The position numbers and the translations under genes are program-made. Under the pieces are notes generated by a model that saw nothing but the letters and a program-made list of their open reading frames with translations, did no database searches and was not told where the DNA came from. From the NCBI RefSeq assembly GCF_963678635.1, contig NC_087065.1, positions 36,917,888 through 36,981,887 on the forward strand: a stretch of 64,000 nt of DNA, read 5' to 3'. This document shows, in pieces, positions 36,051 through 49,530 of the stretch. Each line of letters begins with the position of its first letter. Positions within the stretch are counted from its first letter, which is position 1. This DNA is from Symsagittifera roscoffensis (Eukaryota; Xenacoelomorpha; Acoela; Convolutidae).

Positions 36051-37269
36051 CATTGAAAATGGGGAGGGAGGAACTTTCTATACGGGTGTGTTTTAGTTTT
36101 TTTGTTTCCCATGCAAAACCAGGTACCCCAAATAATAATCGGACTGGGTTCAGTGATATTTCATATTAGAGCCCTTTTAGTTGTAATTCGAACCACATTA
36201 AAAATTTTCAAACTTTTTGCTTAGTGTTGAGAAAAACCGGTTTAAAATTTTTCTTTTTTTCGTCTAATTTTGAGCAGTAAAGCGATCAGGCACACAACAG
36301 CTGAAATAGGATAATTTTAAGCACTAAAAACTTAAATTTAAGCAAATAACTTTTTTTTTTGGAATTTTGTAGCTGGGAACAAAAACTTCAAAAAATTTGG
36401 AAATTTTTTTTCTGCAAAAAAAGTTTGAAAAAAAATCTTTTGAATTTTTCAAACTTTTTTCCGATCAATTTTCCAAAAAATTGTTTGCGTCCAACTTGCT
36501 TGAGTTTTTATGGATGTCAGTTATGCCTAAAATATAGTTTTACATCAGACATTTTTATCACCCCACGCAGAAAACCTAATTTGAAAAAAAGCTTATCTTG
36601 TAGTTTTTTAAAGACTATGGTCGGAATATTCTGCGCTACTTCCACAGTAATCGGCAATCCTTGTTTTTTCTAGTTTTGGTTATTGTTTTTTTGTTTTTGC
36701 GTTTGCGGCAATAATCTAAACTATGCTTACAAATCTGATAGAACAAGAAAAAAGGCTCAGGATTTTTTCACAAACTATATTTACCCTCTGGTGCTTGTTA
36801 TTACAGCAAGGGTTCGAATATTTTTTATCAATCTTGAAATATCGAGCTTTTACAATGTAGCTTTGATTATTGGGATTTTTCAGTAGCCTAATAACTTCCC
36901 GCTTTGGAATATAAATAACACTCATGGAAAACGGTGGCATTGCCGGATAGCCTAAAAGAAAGTCCGTTCCCAGATAGCCATTACAGGTCGGGTTGTGCTT
37001 GGTCTCTATTTATGCGGCAATGAATTTTCGGTTGAAAGCTGTAAGCATTATAGATTAGGGCGTTGCTGGTCATGCAGTTTGTGTGTAGGGTTTGCATTGC
37101 TGGTTTAATTTTTCCGCTTTTGGTAAACAGCTTGAGTTTACATATTGTGAACTTTTTGGGTTATCCGGGAACAAAAAGTCTTTTCGGCTCTCCGGCAATG
37201 CGGCTCCCTGTGAAACACCTGAATGATTGATACGCAGTTTGCTGAATGATTTTTGTGATTGTGTCGCAG

Positions 37270-38347
37270 AGAACTTTGTGATGGAGACTCTAAGACTGAG
37301 GTCTGTGTTCAGGACGCAAAGGGAAGCCATATCAGACACCACAATCGGACCAGGCATCAAAATCAAAAAAGGTAACTCGGCCGAAAGCTACCGAATTTAT
37401 TTGAAACTGAAACAGTTTAAATTGATCTATCTAAAAACTTAAACGTTCAAGATTGATAAGGATAATTCATAAAAAAGGGAATGCAAAACAGGCAACTTTT
37501 CGAACAAAATTCTACGAATAACACAGTGCTGATTTAAATTATCCGGAAAAAACTAACAAAATTTGAAATTTAAAACGCGTTTCTCTCAAATTGAATCATT
37601 ACAGTTAAAGTTAGGAGTTTCGGGAAAAAATCACAATATATTCATTCTGGTAAAATTCTCAGCAACTTTTGTTCCCTTCACTTTTTGTCTAATCTTGACC
37701 CAATTTGAGAAAAACGCGTTTAAAATTTACAATTTTATTCGTTGAGTCCGGTTAATTTAAATCAGCAATAAATGCATATTCGATATGATCGATAAAACAT
37801 TTTTATGTTTGTTTCGTAGCATTCGCGCAATTAGTGACTATTCAAAAGAGCAAAAAAGAACTCTGACATCCAAAATAAGTTTAAAAAATTGAAACAACAA
37901 CGATTATGTTATTGGTGAGACCGCGGAATTCAATGTGAACTTTGTTAAAGAGATTTATCCAGTTGCAAGAAAAAAGTTGGTCCGGATAACTTAAATCAGC
38001 AGCACTGGATTTTTATTTCAGGTTATGCAGTTGAAGTAGCAGTGAATGTAATTCATCGGGATCCAAAGATTTGGGGAGATCCGGAGACCTTCAGACCCAG
38101 TCGGTTCAACCCGGAGGAGGCCAAGACCCGCTCACCCTACGCTTTCAACGCATTCGGAATTGGACCGAGAAACTGCATCGGAATGCGACTGGCTCTGTTT
38201 GAAGTGAAAATGGCATTCGTCAAGATCCTCTCTAGGTTTCAACTATCGATGGGGAAGGATACCCCAACCGAAGTGACAGAGTTCATGAAGTCTGGTTTCT
38301 ATGATCCAGTGAAGCCACTGTTTCTTAAAGTATCCAAACGGGAATAA
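37270..38347 (+). pseudogene. Second copy of P450 exons 6-7
   Basis: Exon 6' (37,270-37,371) and exon 7' (38,022-38,347) keep the acceptor and donor sites, the K-helix ETLR and the heme loop, with no coding change seen. They lack exons 1-5, so they can only be used as alternative 3' exons of the upstream gene or are non-functional. Confidence 0.9.
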
Positions 38348-40578
38348 AAAGATTGAAAACTGGTCAAAGAACTAAACAACTTATTTAGACTATAATAGTT
38401 TCTAATATTTCTATTTCCCCTTGAATATTTAATGCTAGCTCAATAATCAACCCATTTTCTATTAGTTGTTAAATGATACCTGTTATTGTAATTTTTGTGG
38501 TTGTCCAAACTATTATAAGAATCCATTTAAAATCCAATTTGATATGAATCAATATAAGTATACCGTGTCGAAGATTTTTTTTGGAAGTGAATGGTAGCTT
38601 AATTCGAGGAAAAAAAACATAAATTAACTCTTACAAAAACCGCGAAAGTTTTTCTGCCAATCTCGCAACAAAAAGCGTAAAAAATTTTCATCCAATTAAA
38701 ACTAAGAATAAGGAAATTATTTTTCGAACTTGCAAAATTTGACTTATATTGAAAATTGAAAATAGGGTTAAAAATGAAGCTGAAAAACCGCTAAGTAAAA
38801 TGATCAAACCAATCACTAGTGACAATGATAAATGACGTCTTGCCAGAAACAGTTGAACTCAAATTACGATTTTTTCTCTGTTATAGTCAACATTGCAACA
38901 TTGTGTCGACGTTCTCTATCTTTTAGAGTTCAATTTAATACTATTGGCACAATCCCCCGTTTCTGTCATGGAGTGAGATCACAAACAAAAGTAACTGAGC
39001 TGACAACAAACATTTGCTGCATCAAAAAGTAGTATGGTGTTCGTTTCCGGTTTCTCAAACTCGTTCCTGAAGCCGTGAATAGCATATTCGATTCCAAACT
39101 TCTGGCCTAAGCAGAGTTGTTAATTTTTTCCGAAATTGTTAAGGTTTGATTTTATACATTGGACGATTGTTTTGCCAAATATTTGCCTCAGAACCTCGCC
39201 TATAACAAAAAGCCTTAACCCTGGATTTTCGACCTATTACGATTTTTACGAGATCAGACGACACGATATCAGACGACTCGAGTTGTACGCCGTTAGGTTT
39301 TCATGGGGGAGGACTTTACTTGCTTTTGTACAGGATAGCTTGCAATAATTTTTTTGCGAATCTCAATGGATGTCTGGTTGAAGTGAGTTAATATCCTTCT
39401 CGATTCGCACGCATCTAGACCTGAGAGACCGTGGCTTCCGTGCGTTTTCAGGGTTGCTTTTCGAACTGTCTTGGCGTGAGTTTGTTCGAAAATAGAGGGT
39501 TAGTTTGCATTGTGTCATCGATTACTTCAGTTGTATAGTAAGTTTTTGTTGCAGGTTATAGTGAGGTGTTTTTTTTTCTTCAGGATACTAAGGACTCCGT
39601 TTCTTCAATGACTTTGTTAGGGGGAAGTTCTCCTTTTGTTTTCTTGTCTGAAAGGCAGTCATTGGCGGCAGCTACTTTGCCTGCACTTATTAGTTTATCG
39701 AAATGTTTAACTTCCCGGTTTACTTCGCACTTCTTCTATTTTTAATGTCAAATTTGGAGAGGTTTCGCTTCAGTGAAAGTTTCGTCTAGTAGGCCCTTTC
39801 CGTAACATTTGCCCAGAAATTACACAGTGACGGAGCTTGGAAAAAGTCTTTTTTGACGACTGACTGACGTCTGTTACTGTAATCCCAATCGTGTTTAACC
39901 GTTTTCACCTAGCCAGTTGTTGTTTTTTCTGGTCTGTTAAGAGCTAAATACTATAACACCATTTTTAGGCTATCAGAAAAACGACTTTCGATCAGCTCTG
40001 GTCTGCATACGATCTTAATTTCGTAGTTGGTTTTCAAACCCCCAGACAATAAGATTAGTTTTGAAAACACGGCTTAGGACAAAAATTAGTATTTCTTAGT
40101 GACAGTTTCAAACCAGTTCCATTAGAGATGGATTGAGGCTTTCCTCGCCTCTAACTGCTTATGCTAGAAAACACTGAATTTAAATCGGGTTAAATTCATG
40201 TCGTGCAGGGCATTATAGCAGCTAAAATTATAGTGGAAGTTCGCTGACAAATTTTTCGACCTCTAATTTTGACCTCTCTCAGAGATAACGTTGTTATCTT
40301 CCAATTTCTGTTGCACAGGAGGTTCAGATCCTGTCTCAAATGTCCAACTGGAATTTCCTTTTCCACTTTTTTCATCTGTCTTCTCGCACGACTGATTGTC
40401 GTCTTGCAATCGGCTGTTGTATTTGGAAATTTCTAGTAAAAAAAATCCGTTTTTGGTATTTCCCAGATATGTTCCAATCCAAAAAGAAATTTTAAAAATT
40501 CAAATTTCTGGAGTTTTTGTATCCTAATTTTTACGTTAATTGCGACAATAGCGTCTTTATCGTTGCTTTCAGCGTGCG

Positions 40579-41200
40579 TCGGAAGGTTCTACTGAGACAT
40601 CCGGGGCAATCCGGCTGAGAGTTTTGAAAAATGATCCATTTTTTTCTGATTTAATTTTAGGAAGCAGCAGATGTGGGGAATCATTGCTGCTTTTTTTGAG
40701 AAGCTGGGATATGGTGTTTCTTTTACGAATGACAACAGCTGCTGGCAACAGCTGCATCGGGATGTTCTACTGGTCCATCCCGGGAAATCCGGCTAAGAGT
40801 TTGAGATTGGATCCGTTTCCAAACTGGTCTATCCCGCTGAGAGTTATGGAAGGCGATCCGTTTGTTTTTGATTCAAAATTAAGGAAAAACAGATGAGGGG
40901 GAATTATCCTGCTTTCATTGCGAGGTTTGAAACTGGTTTTTTTTTTTACAAATGACAACAGCTGCCGGCAACAGCTGCGACAGGAGGTTCTACTGGGCCA
41001 ACCGGGCAAATCCAGCTGAGAGTTTTGAAATTCGATCCGTTTCCAGACTGGGCCATCCGGCTGAGATTTTTGGAAGTGGATCCGTTTGTTTCTGATTTAA
41101 AATTGTTGAGCAGCAGATGTGGGAATCAATGCTGTTTTCTTTGCAACGTTAGAAAATGGTGTTTCTTTGGCTAACGACAACAGCTGCTGGTTCTGCAATT
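40579..41200 (+). repeat. ~221-bp minisatellite, copy in unit 2
   Basis: Duplicate of the array at 33,391-34,010, with a 2-nt longer T-run. Confidence 0.75.
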
Positions 41201-43240
41201 CTATGAATTGGAAACCAGGCTTGTTTTTGCTTAGAACTATGAAGAGCGGTTTCCAGTTAACGACAAATTTATCTATGTCGCTTATTCAAATGTAAACTAT
41301 TAGTCGAAAAATTTCCAGGGGTCAGATGGGACTGTAGTGGTTGCTGGGGGCAATATATTAGATTGTGTTTTGTTGGGCAGTTTGATGATTTCGGTTGTTG
41401 GTTGCCGGTGATGCTTCTTCTGGAGTTGTAATGGAGGCTAAGCGAGGAGGGTAAAAGTAACACTTGCCCGGAAGTACATACCGAAGAAAACTAAAGCTAC
41501 CGAATGAAAAAGAAACGACTGGCTAGCGTCTGAGCACAGCTTTACATGCTTTTTACCTTCTCTACCAAAGCCAGTTCTATATGTGGTTCATTAACATTGG
41601 GTCGATAAAGTCGTTACTATTTTGGGCTATCGGCCAGAAGGCGCAAATTGACCCGGTTATATGCAAAAACAATAAGCTCATGGCTGGGTCTCAGCATACC
41701 CAGACTATGAGGTCACTCCTAAAAACAGGGCTACTACTTAATTATCATAATACTAATAATTTCGTTCAGTAGATAAAAGTCGTTATGTCCATCGGAGATA
41801 GGTCAACCTCTTGCCTCAATTCCTAGCTTCTCATACTCTGAAAATGAATTGGCTGTTAATTAAATTCATCTCAGGACATACCAGGAAGCTAAAAATTGTT
41901 CGATATATAGTTTCTGTCTCTTCTCGAGACCCCCTTCCGAAATCATGAATCCGGACGAAAAGCGGTCTTGTCGTCCTTCTTGAAGGGTAGTAAAATCCTC
42001 CCGATACCCCTCCGGATTCTCGGGATTTGCTTGGTAACGATTTTAGCTGCACAATCGTTACAATTTGGAATGTTCTTGCAACAATATTACCGATCGTAAT
42101 TCTAATTCTTGTCATAGATTTCTGTATTCGTGAAAATAAAATTGTCATGTGTCTGTAAAATCTAATTTTTAAAATTTCACATATCATTTAAAACCGACTT
42201 CTCCCAATTCGATCAGTTTATCAAATAAGACCGTTAATACTCTGAAACAACTAATCCTCCCACTAAACTGTTTCAATGAAGTTTCGATTTCGTCATGCAT
42301 TTTGACCGCCATTCTGCTCGAATGTCACATAATCCCCGGACAGCCCGGTCAATTCCTCAGTGAAAATCATTAAAATGGTGCAGTGCCATCAAACAAAACT
42401 TACAAAGGGCATGAAAAAAATGTTATCTACCTCATAACGACTCACTGCAAATGACTAATGGTATCATAAAACACTGTTAAAGCTTTCCAGCTTTCTTAAA
42501 TAATCTGCTTTTTGAGGACATGACTCAAAACAAAACATCTTTTAGTGCCATTGTCTCGATTTAAAACTTCTTCTTTGAGGTTTGAAAAGTGTTGGGCCGC
42601 CAGACAGACCTGCCAACTATCAAACTATAGTTTTTCTATTTTGCTTCCTCTCTTTGGATTTCTAGTTGTAATCGGCCCTGAATATTAAAATTAAGAAACT
42701 TGATGGTTAGAAGGAGCAATGAACTATTCTCCTTCTTCAAGAGATTACTCAAGTCTTTCATGTCACCACAAAATGAATAATATCTTACAGTCTTAATTGA
42801 TTAAAAACGATCATGCAGGCTGGTATTTTTAATACAATTTGCACTCAAGCCTCTCTTAATAAATAGTAAATGTCTCTAAAGACACTAACTAAAAATACCC
42901 TGAAAATTTGTAAGTGCAACAAATTCTTAAACTCAAAAAAATCAACTAAAACTTTTTCTTTCATTCAGTTTCAATTCCAAGTTTAGTTGCGTTTTTCTTT
43001 TAAATTTTTCTTGCATAAAAACAATTCTGAGTGTCAATTTCTTCTTCTTAGTTACTTTTTCAATAATTTCTTTCTTTTGGGTTCCGTCGTTCAGAAGTTC
43101 TAAAACTTGTAAATTCTTCTAATCATTCTCCTTTTTGGATCTTGCTTTTCGGCTTTTTGTCATTGCTCCATCTCCTCATTCTGTAACATTGACTCCTTAT
43201 TCTGAGTTTTAGTGTCTTTCAACTCATCGGTGGCCATTCT

Positions 43241-46200
43241 AACGCTCTTGGAGGATGTCCTCCAACACCTCTTCTCTTTTATCCTTTGCTTTCAACAAGG
43301 TAGAGGGTCTAAACTAGTTTCTTTATTCCTGCAGAAGCTGTTGTGGAAGCACAACGTCACATTCCTCTCCAGATCATCCTTCAACATCTCTTCTCTTTTT
43401 CTTCTACCGTCACAATCACTCACTCTCGACGTTCTCTTCACTGCGGTGTCCACTGCATTCCGATGCGTTACAAAAGCTCGCTTCAAAGCTTCTGATCCTA
43501 TGTCCATCTGGTACGAACTGTACACTCTGATGTGCTTTGACATCTGCTTCTTGGCCTACTCGTACCACCATGCAATCATGTTTGCTCTGAATCATGACAT
43601 CTGTCGTCTTCAGGTCCATACTTTCTTCACTTCCATCGGAATGTTCAAGACTTTCCACATTGTCTCAAAAAGAGGTCCATACTTTCTTCACTTCCATCGG
43701 AATGTTCAAGACTTTCCACATTGTCTCAAAAAGGTCTAAATCTTTTGGACAATTACTTTCCTCTAACTGTTCTTTGGTTGGTGCTTCTTGTCAATTGTCC
43801 GATTTCACATGAGCTTGCAGCCATTGATGCGCCATCATAACTGGTAAACCCAAGGAGAGCAGCTCTCCGGAGTCCCACATCAACACCAGAATACTTTGCC
43901 CGGGATACTACCACGTTTGTAGCAAACAATGGCATGGGAACTCATCATGTGTCAACATGATGCTCCTCCAATTTTGTTTCCCCGAAGCTTGCAATAGTGC
44001 TTCAACTTCCATCTTTATCAATAATCGCCATCATTTTCGTCTACTGCATTATAATTTGTGGCTGATGAGCCTCTCTGTTTGTGGCTTTCAAAATCATTGA
44101 ATTTCTCACTAGTATAACCCATGAACTTCTTTCGCAGTATCGGTTCTAACTCTTCTAACTCTTCTTTGGCAATTCCAGGAACTGCGGCAAATGTCCTACA
44201 TAGCAACTCAAAAAAATTTTCCGACATTCTCGCAAGTCTCACAAATTTTAGTGCTGAGAAAGCTTGATCCAAGATCGTCCTTGTACTCATTACATCCACT
44301 GCTACGAAGTGTACTGGGTATCGGCTTTTGCGATAGGTTTCACTCTGCCTGACGTTTATTTCCACTTCTATTGCTTCTCTCCGTTTTTCAAGATGCTTCT
44401 GTTTGTTTTATAACACTCCCGGAAACACTTCTACACTGATGGCTGTGACTATCTCATGCTTTTGTCCTAGATTCAATAGTTACTCTAAAGAACCAAACAT
44501 GCTGTAGAATCCTAGTACAGTCACTAGATTTACTTCAGTTCCTCCGTGGCAATCTGCAATTAGTTCTGTTTCCTTTGTTGCTTCCATCACTGTGTTCCCG
44601 AACAGTATCGTCAATTGCTTGTGTTGTTTTGCAAGTGTCTTCACGCAGTCGAGACCTCCACACACATGACCTTCCAGTCCTCAGATTTCCGCCAGACAGC
44701 TAACAGACTTAACTCATTCTTCTGGTCCCCAGCCGAGCAACTCCACATTGTTCTCTCTGTTGCTCCTAGATGCTGTTATCATCAAATTGTAGAGGATGTT
44801 GAGGTCACGCAAATTGCAAATTGAATGTAATTTTCGTTGCACATCCTGTTTTGCTCGTAAAATTGAATCAGCATTTAGAGTCAGACACCATGATGGTTTC
44901 AATAAATCCCAAGCCACCATCAGGCTCGTTCTCATTAACTAGTCTGAGAAACCCTACCTTTTTTTCTAATACAAGTCCAAATTAGCTTGCTGACTTGCAA
45001 TGCTCCTTATCGTTGAAATTCTTGACAACTAGAATCTCAGAAACACCGCATGTTCGTAATCGAAGTAACAATCACCTATGCCCTCGTTGATGAAAGGATT
45101 GGATGCCATTTCAACAATTCCAGACATATAACGGTATGACTTCTTTCTGATCGGTCCACAGAGTTCACTGGACTTCAACAGTGTCCCCAGTGGTTCTTTC
45201 GTGAGTCTAAACTCCTAATCTTCAAAAGTTCTAGTTTTACAGGTCCTTTCACATTCACTCGCATTGGCTTGCTTTGATGTATGTTCAATAGCGCTTGTAA
45301 GAGCAATTTCTTCGCTATATCACTGCCTTCTCTCAGCATTTTTGCACAAGCATTCAGCGCGATACCCATATTTGTTCCAACATGAACCGGACAAAACAGA
45401 GAGTGTCTCTCCGTTTCGCACACGCTACTACCTCTCCTTCACGGATAATAAGATATCTCAGACTCATCATCAAGAGCATCTTCTCTTCTTTCGATCCATC
45501 AAGAGCATTTTTCTTTCTTCCAAGTCATACTCTACTATAGTCACTCTCGTCATACACCAAGCAAATATGAATTGCACCTCAGTTATGACGTACAATATCA
45601 TAATTAAAACATGTATCTTCGGAGTAGTCTGCATTTCTTCTTCAAAGTGACATAGTACTACTACTCTCCACGGTAAGCTCCCCAACTGATCCTACGTTTC
45701 TGCGTGCATTTTGGAGAAAATCAACGTTCCATACGCCTTTTGCTTCATCTTCGTGCCTTGTATCATTTATTCCGGGTAACACTCCATGGCTACTTTGTTT
45801 TATAGAGCGATCAGGTGTCCTCTAGTTGAGTTCCTGTACTCCACCATCTTCATGTATCCACCGGCGGGTTCGTCAATCGAGACGGTATCCGATACTGTCA
45901 ATCGTTTGTATTCCACTGGGTTCAGCTGTCCGTGGTTCATACAAGATGGTCTAAAATCCCGTAGGTTACTTTCACCACATTGGCTGAGTTTTTTCGTTTC
46001 TAGGGTAGCTCCAGTAAGAGTGCGGTCCTTCCTCTTGGTCTTATACCAGGCTGATTCTAATCCTACCATGAGGATGGTTGGCATGGTCGTTACGTCAGTC
46101 ATCGTTCTAGACGTGCCAGGCAACCTGTAATTTATTTGCCCCATATCCATGAGATCTTCGACTCGCTTTCGTTTGGCTGAGTTGACAGCCTTTGCTGGAA

Positions 46201-49200
46201 TTTCCTATTCCACTTTTGTCTTCCCAGTTTTTCTTAACGTCTTCTTACTGCGCATTTTCATCTTGATGTCATTGTTTTTGTCAATCATTCACCGTTTTCG
46301 ATCGCATCGTCTCTTTTTGAATTCTGGACGAGTATACGACTTCCTGGCTGCTTTCATATTGCGTCGCCTTAAACGGAGGGTTAACTTCATTTTCATCAAT
46401 AACCGAATCAATCAACAATTGGCTCACTCTCCCTTCACATTCGTCCAATTTATCCAGGATCTCTCGCATCAGTGCTTCTGTTGAGACCTGTTTTCAACAT
46501 TGACTGTGTTGCGTAGCACTGCACTACTGTCCAAACCTCTTCCATGAAAGCAACTATGTTCATATTGAACAGCCTGATCTATATTCATGCGCCCTGTGGT
46601 GAACTTCCCACTCTTCTTTTGGCTTAGTTCCTAGGAAAAGCACTCGGGCTGCGCCTTCTGTTCTTCTCCTACGCGGAGACACCTTAAAAAAATTCATTGC
46701 AGTGGCTTTCAGCTTGCCAGGAGAACTGCTCTTAGGCAAGTTACGGCTTGGGTTCATGAAGGCTGAGAGGGGTTCCAGCGTGGAAGTTTCATCTTCCGCT
46801 GGTTCTGTCGTCCCTGCCAACGTTTCTGTTCCAACTTTGTAATGTTCCAAGAAATTAAAGTCCAGGCTGGACACACCACCTGTCGAGACTTTATCGTCAT
46901 CATTTCCCGCTTGATCGAGATCCTGTTATAACGGTTCTTCCAGTCGACAGTATTCTCTCTCCTTATCGTCTTGTTATTAATTTTGTCCTGACCCTGAAGA
47001 TCCTTGCTCGTCCTTCATTGCTTTGTTTGGAAATTTTGCACGACTAGCTTGCCAGCTGACTTATCTTTGTTTTCTCCGCGTTTTATCTTGACTTCCTCAC
47101 AGCCCAAGGGACCTAGAGCACTCCTAGTCAGCAGTTTCCCAGTAATCACTAATTCTAGCTTCACGCTCATCTAGATTAATGCGGCTTTTTGCAAGTCCGC
47201 CTTGCCTCTCATGACAGTTGACTTCGGGTCCAGCTTGGCCCATTATTCCTCGAATTTTCCAGCGTTCGGAGTGGCCGCATTGCTCATCCTTCTCCTCGCC
47301 GACTCATCCGGATATGCAAACTGCGTGTATCGCAGCACGGCAGCGTTTCTGCCCACGAAGCAGGCGTCAATGGATTCGGAGAACTTCGCAATCCTTTTTT
47401 CCTTGGTTTCGAAAGCTCTCAAGCTGGGGGTGTAAACTACGGAGTCTTCTCCGAGCAACATCCTTCGAATTAAAGGGAATTCAGGCATTTCTTCTGGCAA
47501 CTCTCTTTAGTCACCCCAGTCTTCTGTTTTCTTTCTCATTTTCTGTTACGGGACCATTAAACGAGGAATTCTAGTTATCTCTCCGCTCCTTTTGTCATAG
47601 GCCCTCAAAGTCCAGAGCTTTGGCAACACTTCGATATGCCCTCTATCCACTTCTCCCATTCAATCACGGAAGTGATCATTGATGTTTACTGCTGTCATAT
47701 TTTGCTCTGCTCTTTTCGCGAACAGTAAACCCTCACTCATCGTTTCGCGTAGCACATTTTGTTCAGACCAATTGGGTATGCTCCTGCCACTGCTGAAATG
47801 AGGTTCGGGTGCAACACCGACATTCTGTAGGCTTCCACATTAACATCAGGGAACGCAAATGTCACTGCTGGATCGTTTATTGTTGTCACAAAGTGAATGG
47901 CTCCTCTGATCAATGCTAAGGGATCTGTCCTCATAGCTAGGCTCAAATCGGTTAGTAGGGGCATTCCCCTTGCAAAAAGTTCTCTTCTTTTTCTAACGTC
48001 ATGTCTTCTCTTGTCACAAAGCGATTCTGTTGTAGGAGGTATTGGATCAGAGTGTGTATTTGTTCTCGTATTTTAGTCCGTTTCAGGTTGAATTTTATCA
48101 TCTTCTCTCTCATCTGTTCGGGGTAGCCGGTCAAATTCATCAATCCTTCCAAATTCCATTCGTGATCGCAATTAATGTCAAGAGTCCATCCAGTCGGAGA
48201 TTCTGTATCCCATCAGTGAGCAATATTGTTGTCTTTTCACGAAGTTTTCTGCTCTAAACGTCACGAACAGTGCTAGGATCACTACGATTGATAATTCCAT
48301 AATTGCTTTGATGAATTCCTTTATCAGGAAACGAGAGAGTGCCGGGTAGACTTTCGCCAGGAATGACGTGGTCAATAGTGCTCCCAACGCTTCTAACATG
48401 CTATCCGTCCTCTCGAAACCTCTTTCTGCTCTCACATTCTGTGTCCAGAATGCCTCAAGTGTTATCTGATACATCCTGTCTAAAGTTTCTGCTGACTTCA
48501 CTTCCACTATTTCCGCTAAGTTCAATTCTTTCACTAGATAGGCGTGAACTTTCGTGATCATCGCTGGGCCTCGCTCGAAAGCTTCCATGCCCAGTGCTGC
48601 TTTTCGAGAAATCAAGTGCAGTCACTTGTTTGCCTCTGGCTTCGTTCGCAAAACCATAACTTCCAAGTGAGCTTTGGTTTCTTTGGATTTCTAACCCTAC
48701 TCTCCTTCTTCCTTGAACTCCATTCCTCTAAACGACAGTTCATTAGACCTTCCCACTATCATTCGATGATCATCGTAAATTCCTGGCTTCAGTTTGAGCT
48801 GTCTGCTTGAGTTGGACAGTTTCGTACCCAACACTTCGCCCAACACCAGCATTTCTAGCGAATGATCTTTAAATCTTCTCATAGCGTTTGAGATATTCGA
48901 TCATACTACAAGCTATTCTGACGGAAATGGTCTCAGACTCCTCGCCTCTACTTCGCAGTTGGGCGCAGGTATGATCACATCATACTTTCTTCTGAGAGTA
49001 GCGCTATCATTGCAACTTCAGTCCATCCCTAAGGTGTGCATAATCCGGAGACAACATGAACACTACCTTTGGCGTTATTTTCTGGAATCAGCCTTCCTTT
49101 AACACATCCATGATTTCGACGATGGACTCCAAAATGTCTTTAATTGCTGTCCACGTTCGTCTTCCGGTTTGTAGACTCTCTGAGTCTGCTCAGAGACCTC

Positions 49201-49530
49201 TACTATGAAGGTGATTTTTAATGCCGGCAAACACTATTGTTATCGGGTTCATTTCGGTTTGTTGTTGAACACCGATCGTTCTTGATGTGGATTGCATCAA
49301 ATCTAGGTCGGTTCCCGCTTATATTTTCGCGTCGTGCCAAAACAACGACTTAGAGGTATGCACGAAATCCGAGCTTGCAATCACTAAATTCTCGTCTCTC
49401 CTCATTTCTGCTTTGTCGTACGCGGCGGAGATGGTCTCATCTGTTCAAAATTCTAATTCACCGTATCTATCAGCATCACCTTCTTTACGAATTTCCTACT
49501 AATTTTGGATAGGCCAATCTTTCACGTGGG
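43241..49530 (-). mobile_element. Decayed large retroelement ORF, 3' part, unassigned
   Basis: A run of - strand frames broken by stops and frameshifts reads as one former coding region. Best stretches: 48,615-48,178 (145 codons, with a hydrophobic segment at about residues 101-120 that could span a membrane), 48,152-47,737, 47,500-47,243, 46,874-46,560 (basic, PRRRRTEG), 46,150-45,800 and 44,365-44,018 (acidic leucine-rich). I recognise no domain. It continues past 43,240 into the K/E-rich reading at the right end of duplication unit 2. It could be a capsid, an envelope-position protein or an accessory ORF. The + strand frames here are antisense shadows. Confidence 0.5.
43613..43733. repeat. 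61-bp perfect tandem duplication
   Basis: 43,613-43,673 is repeated at 43,674-43,733. The length is not a multiple of three, so it shifts any frame across it. Confidence 0.95.

Larger units (their letters stand above)
36051..43240 (+). repeat. ~7.19-kb tandem segmental duplication, unit 2
   Basis: Copy of 28,862-36,050 at an offset of 7189-7190 bp. Differences seen are single substitutions (for example near 39,759, 40,637, 41,356, 42,869) and homopolymer length changes (near 38,871 and 40,940). Confidence 0.97.

Noticed and set aside
43212-43739. 175-codon + frame
   Set aside because: Antisense of the decayed - strand retroelement ORF, lengthened by the 61-bp duplication; no family features.
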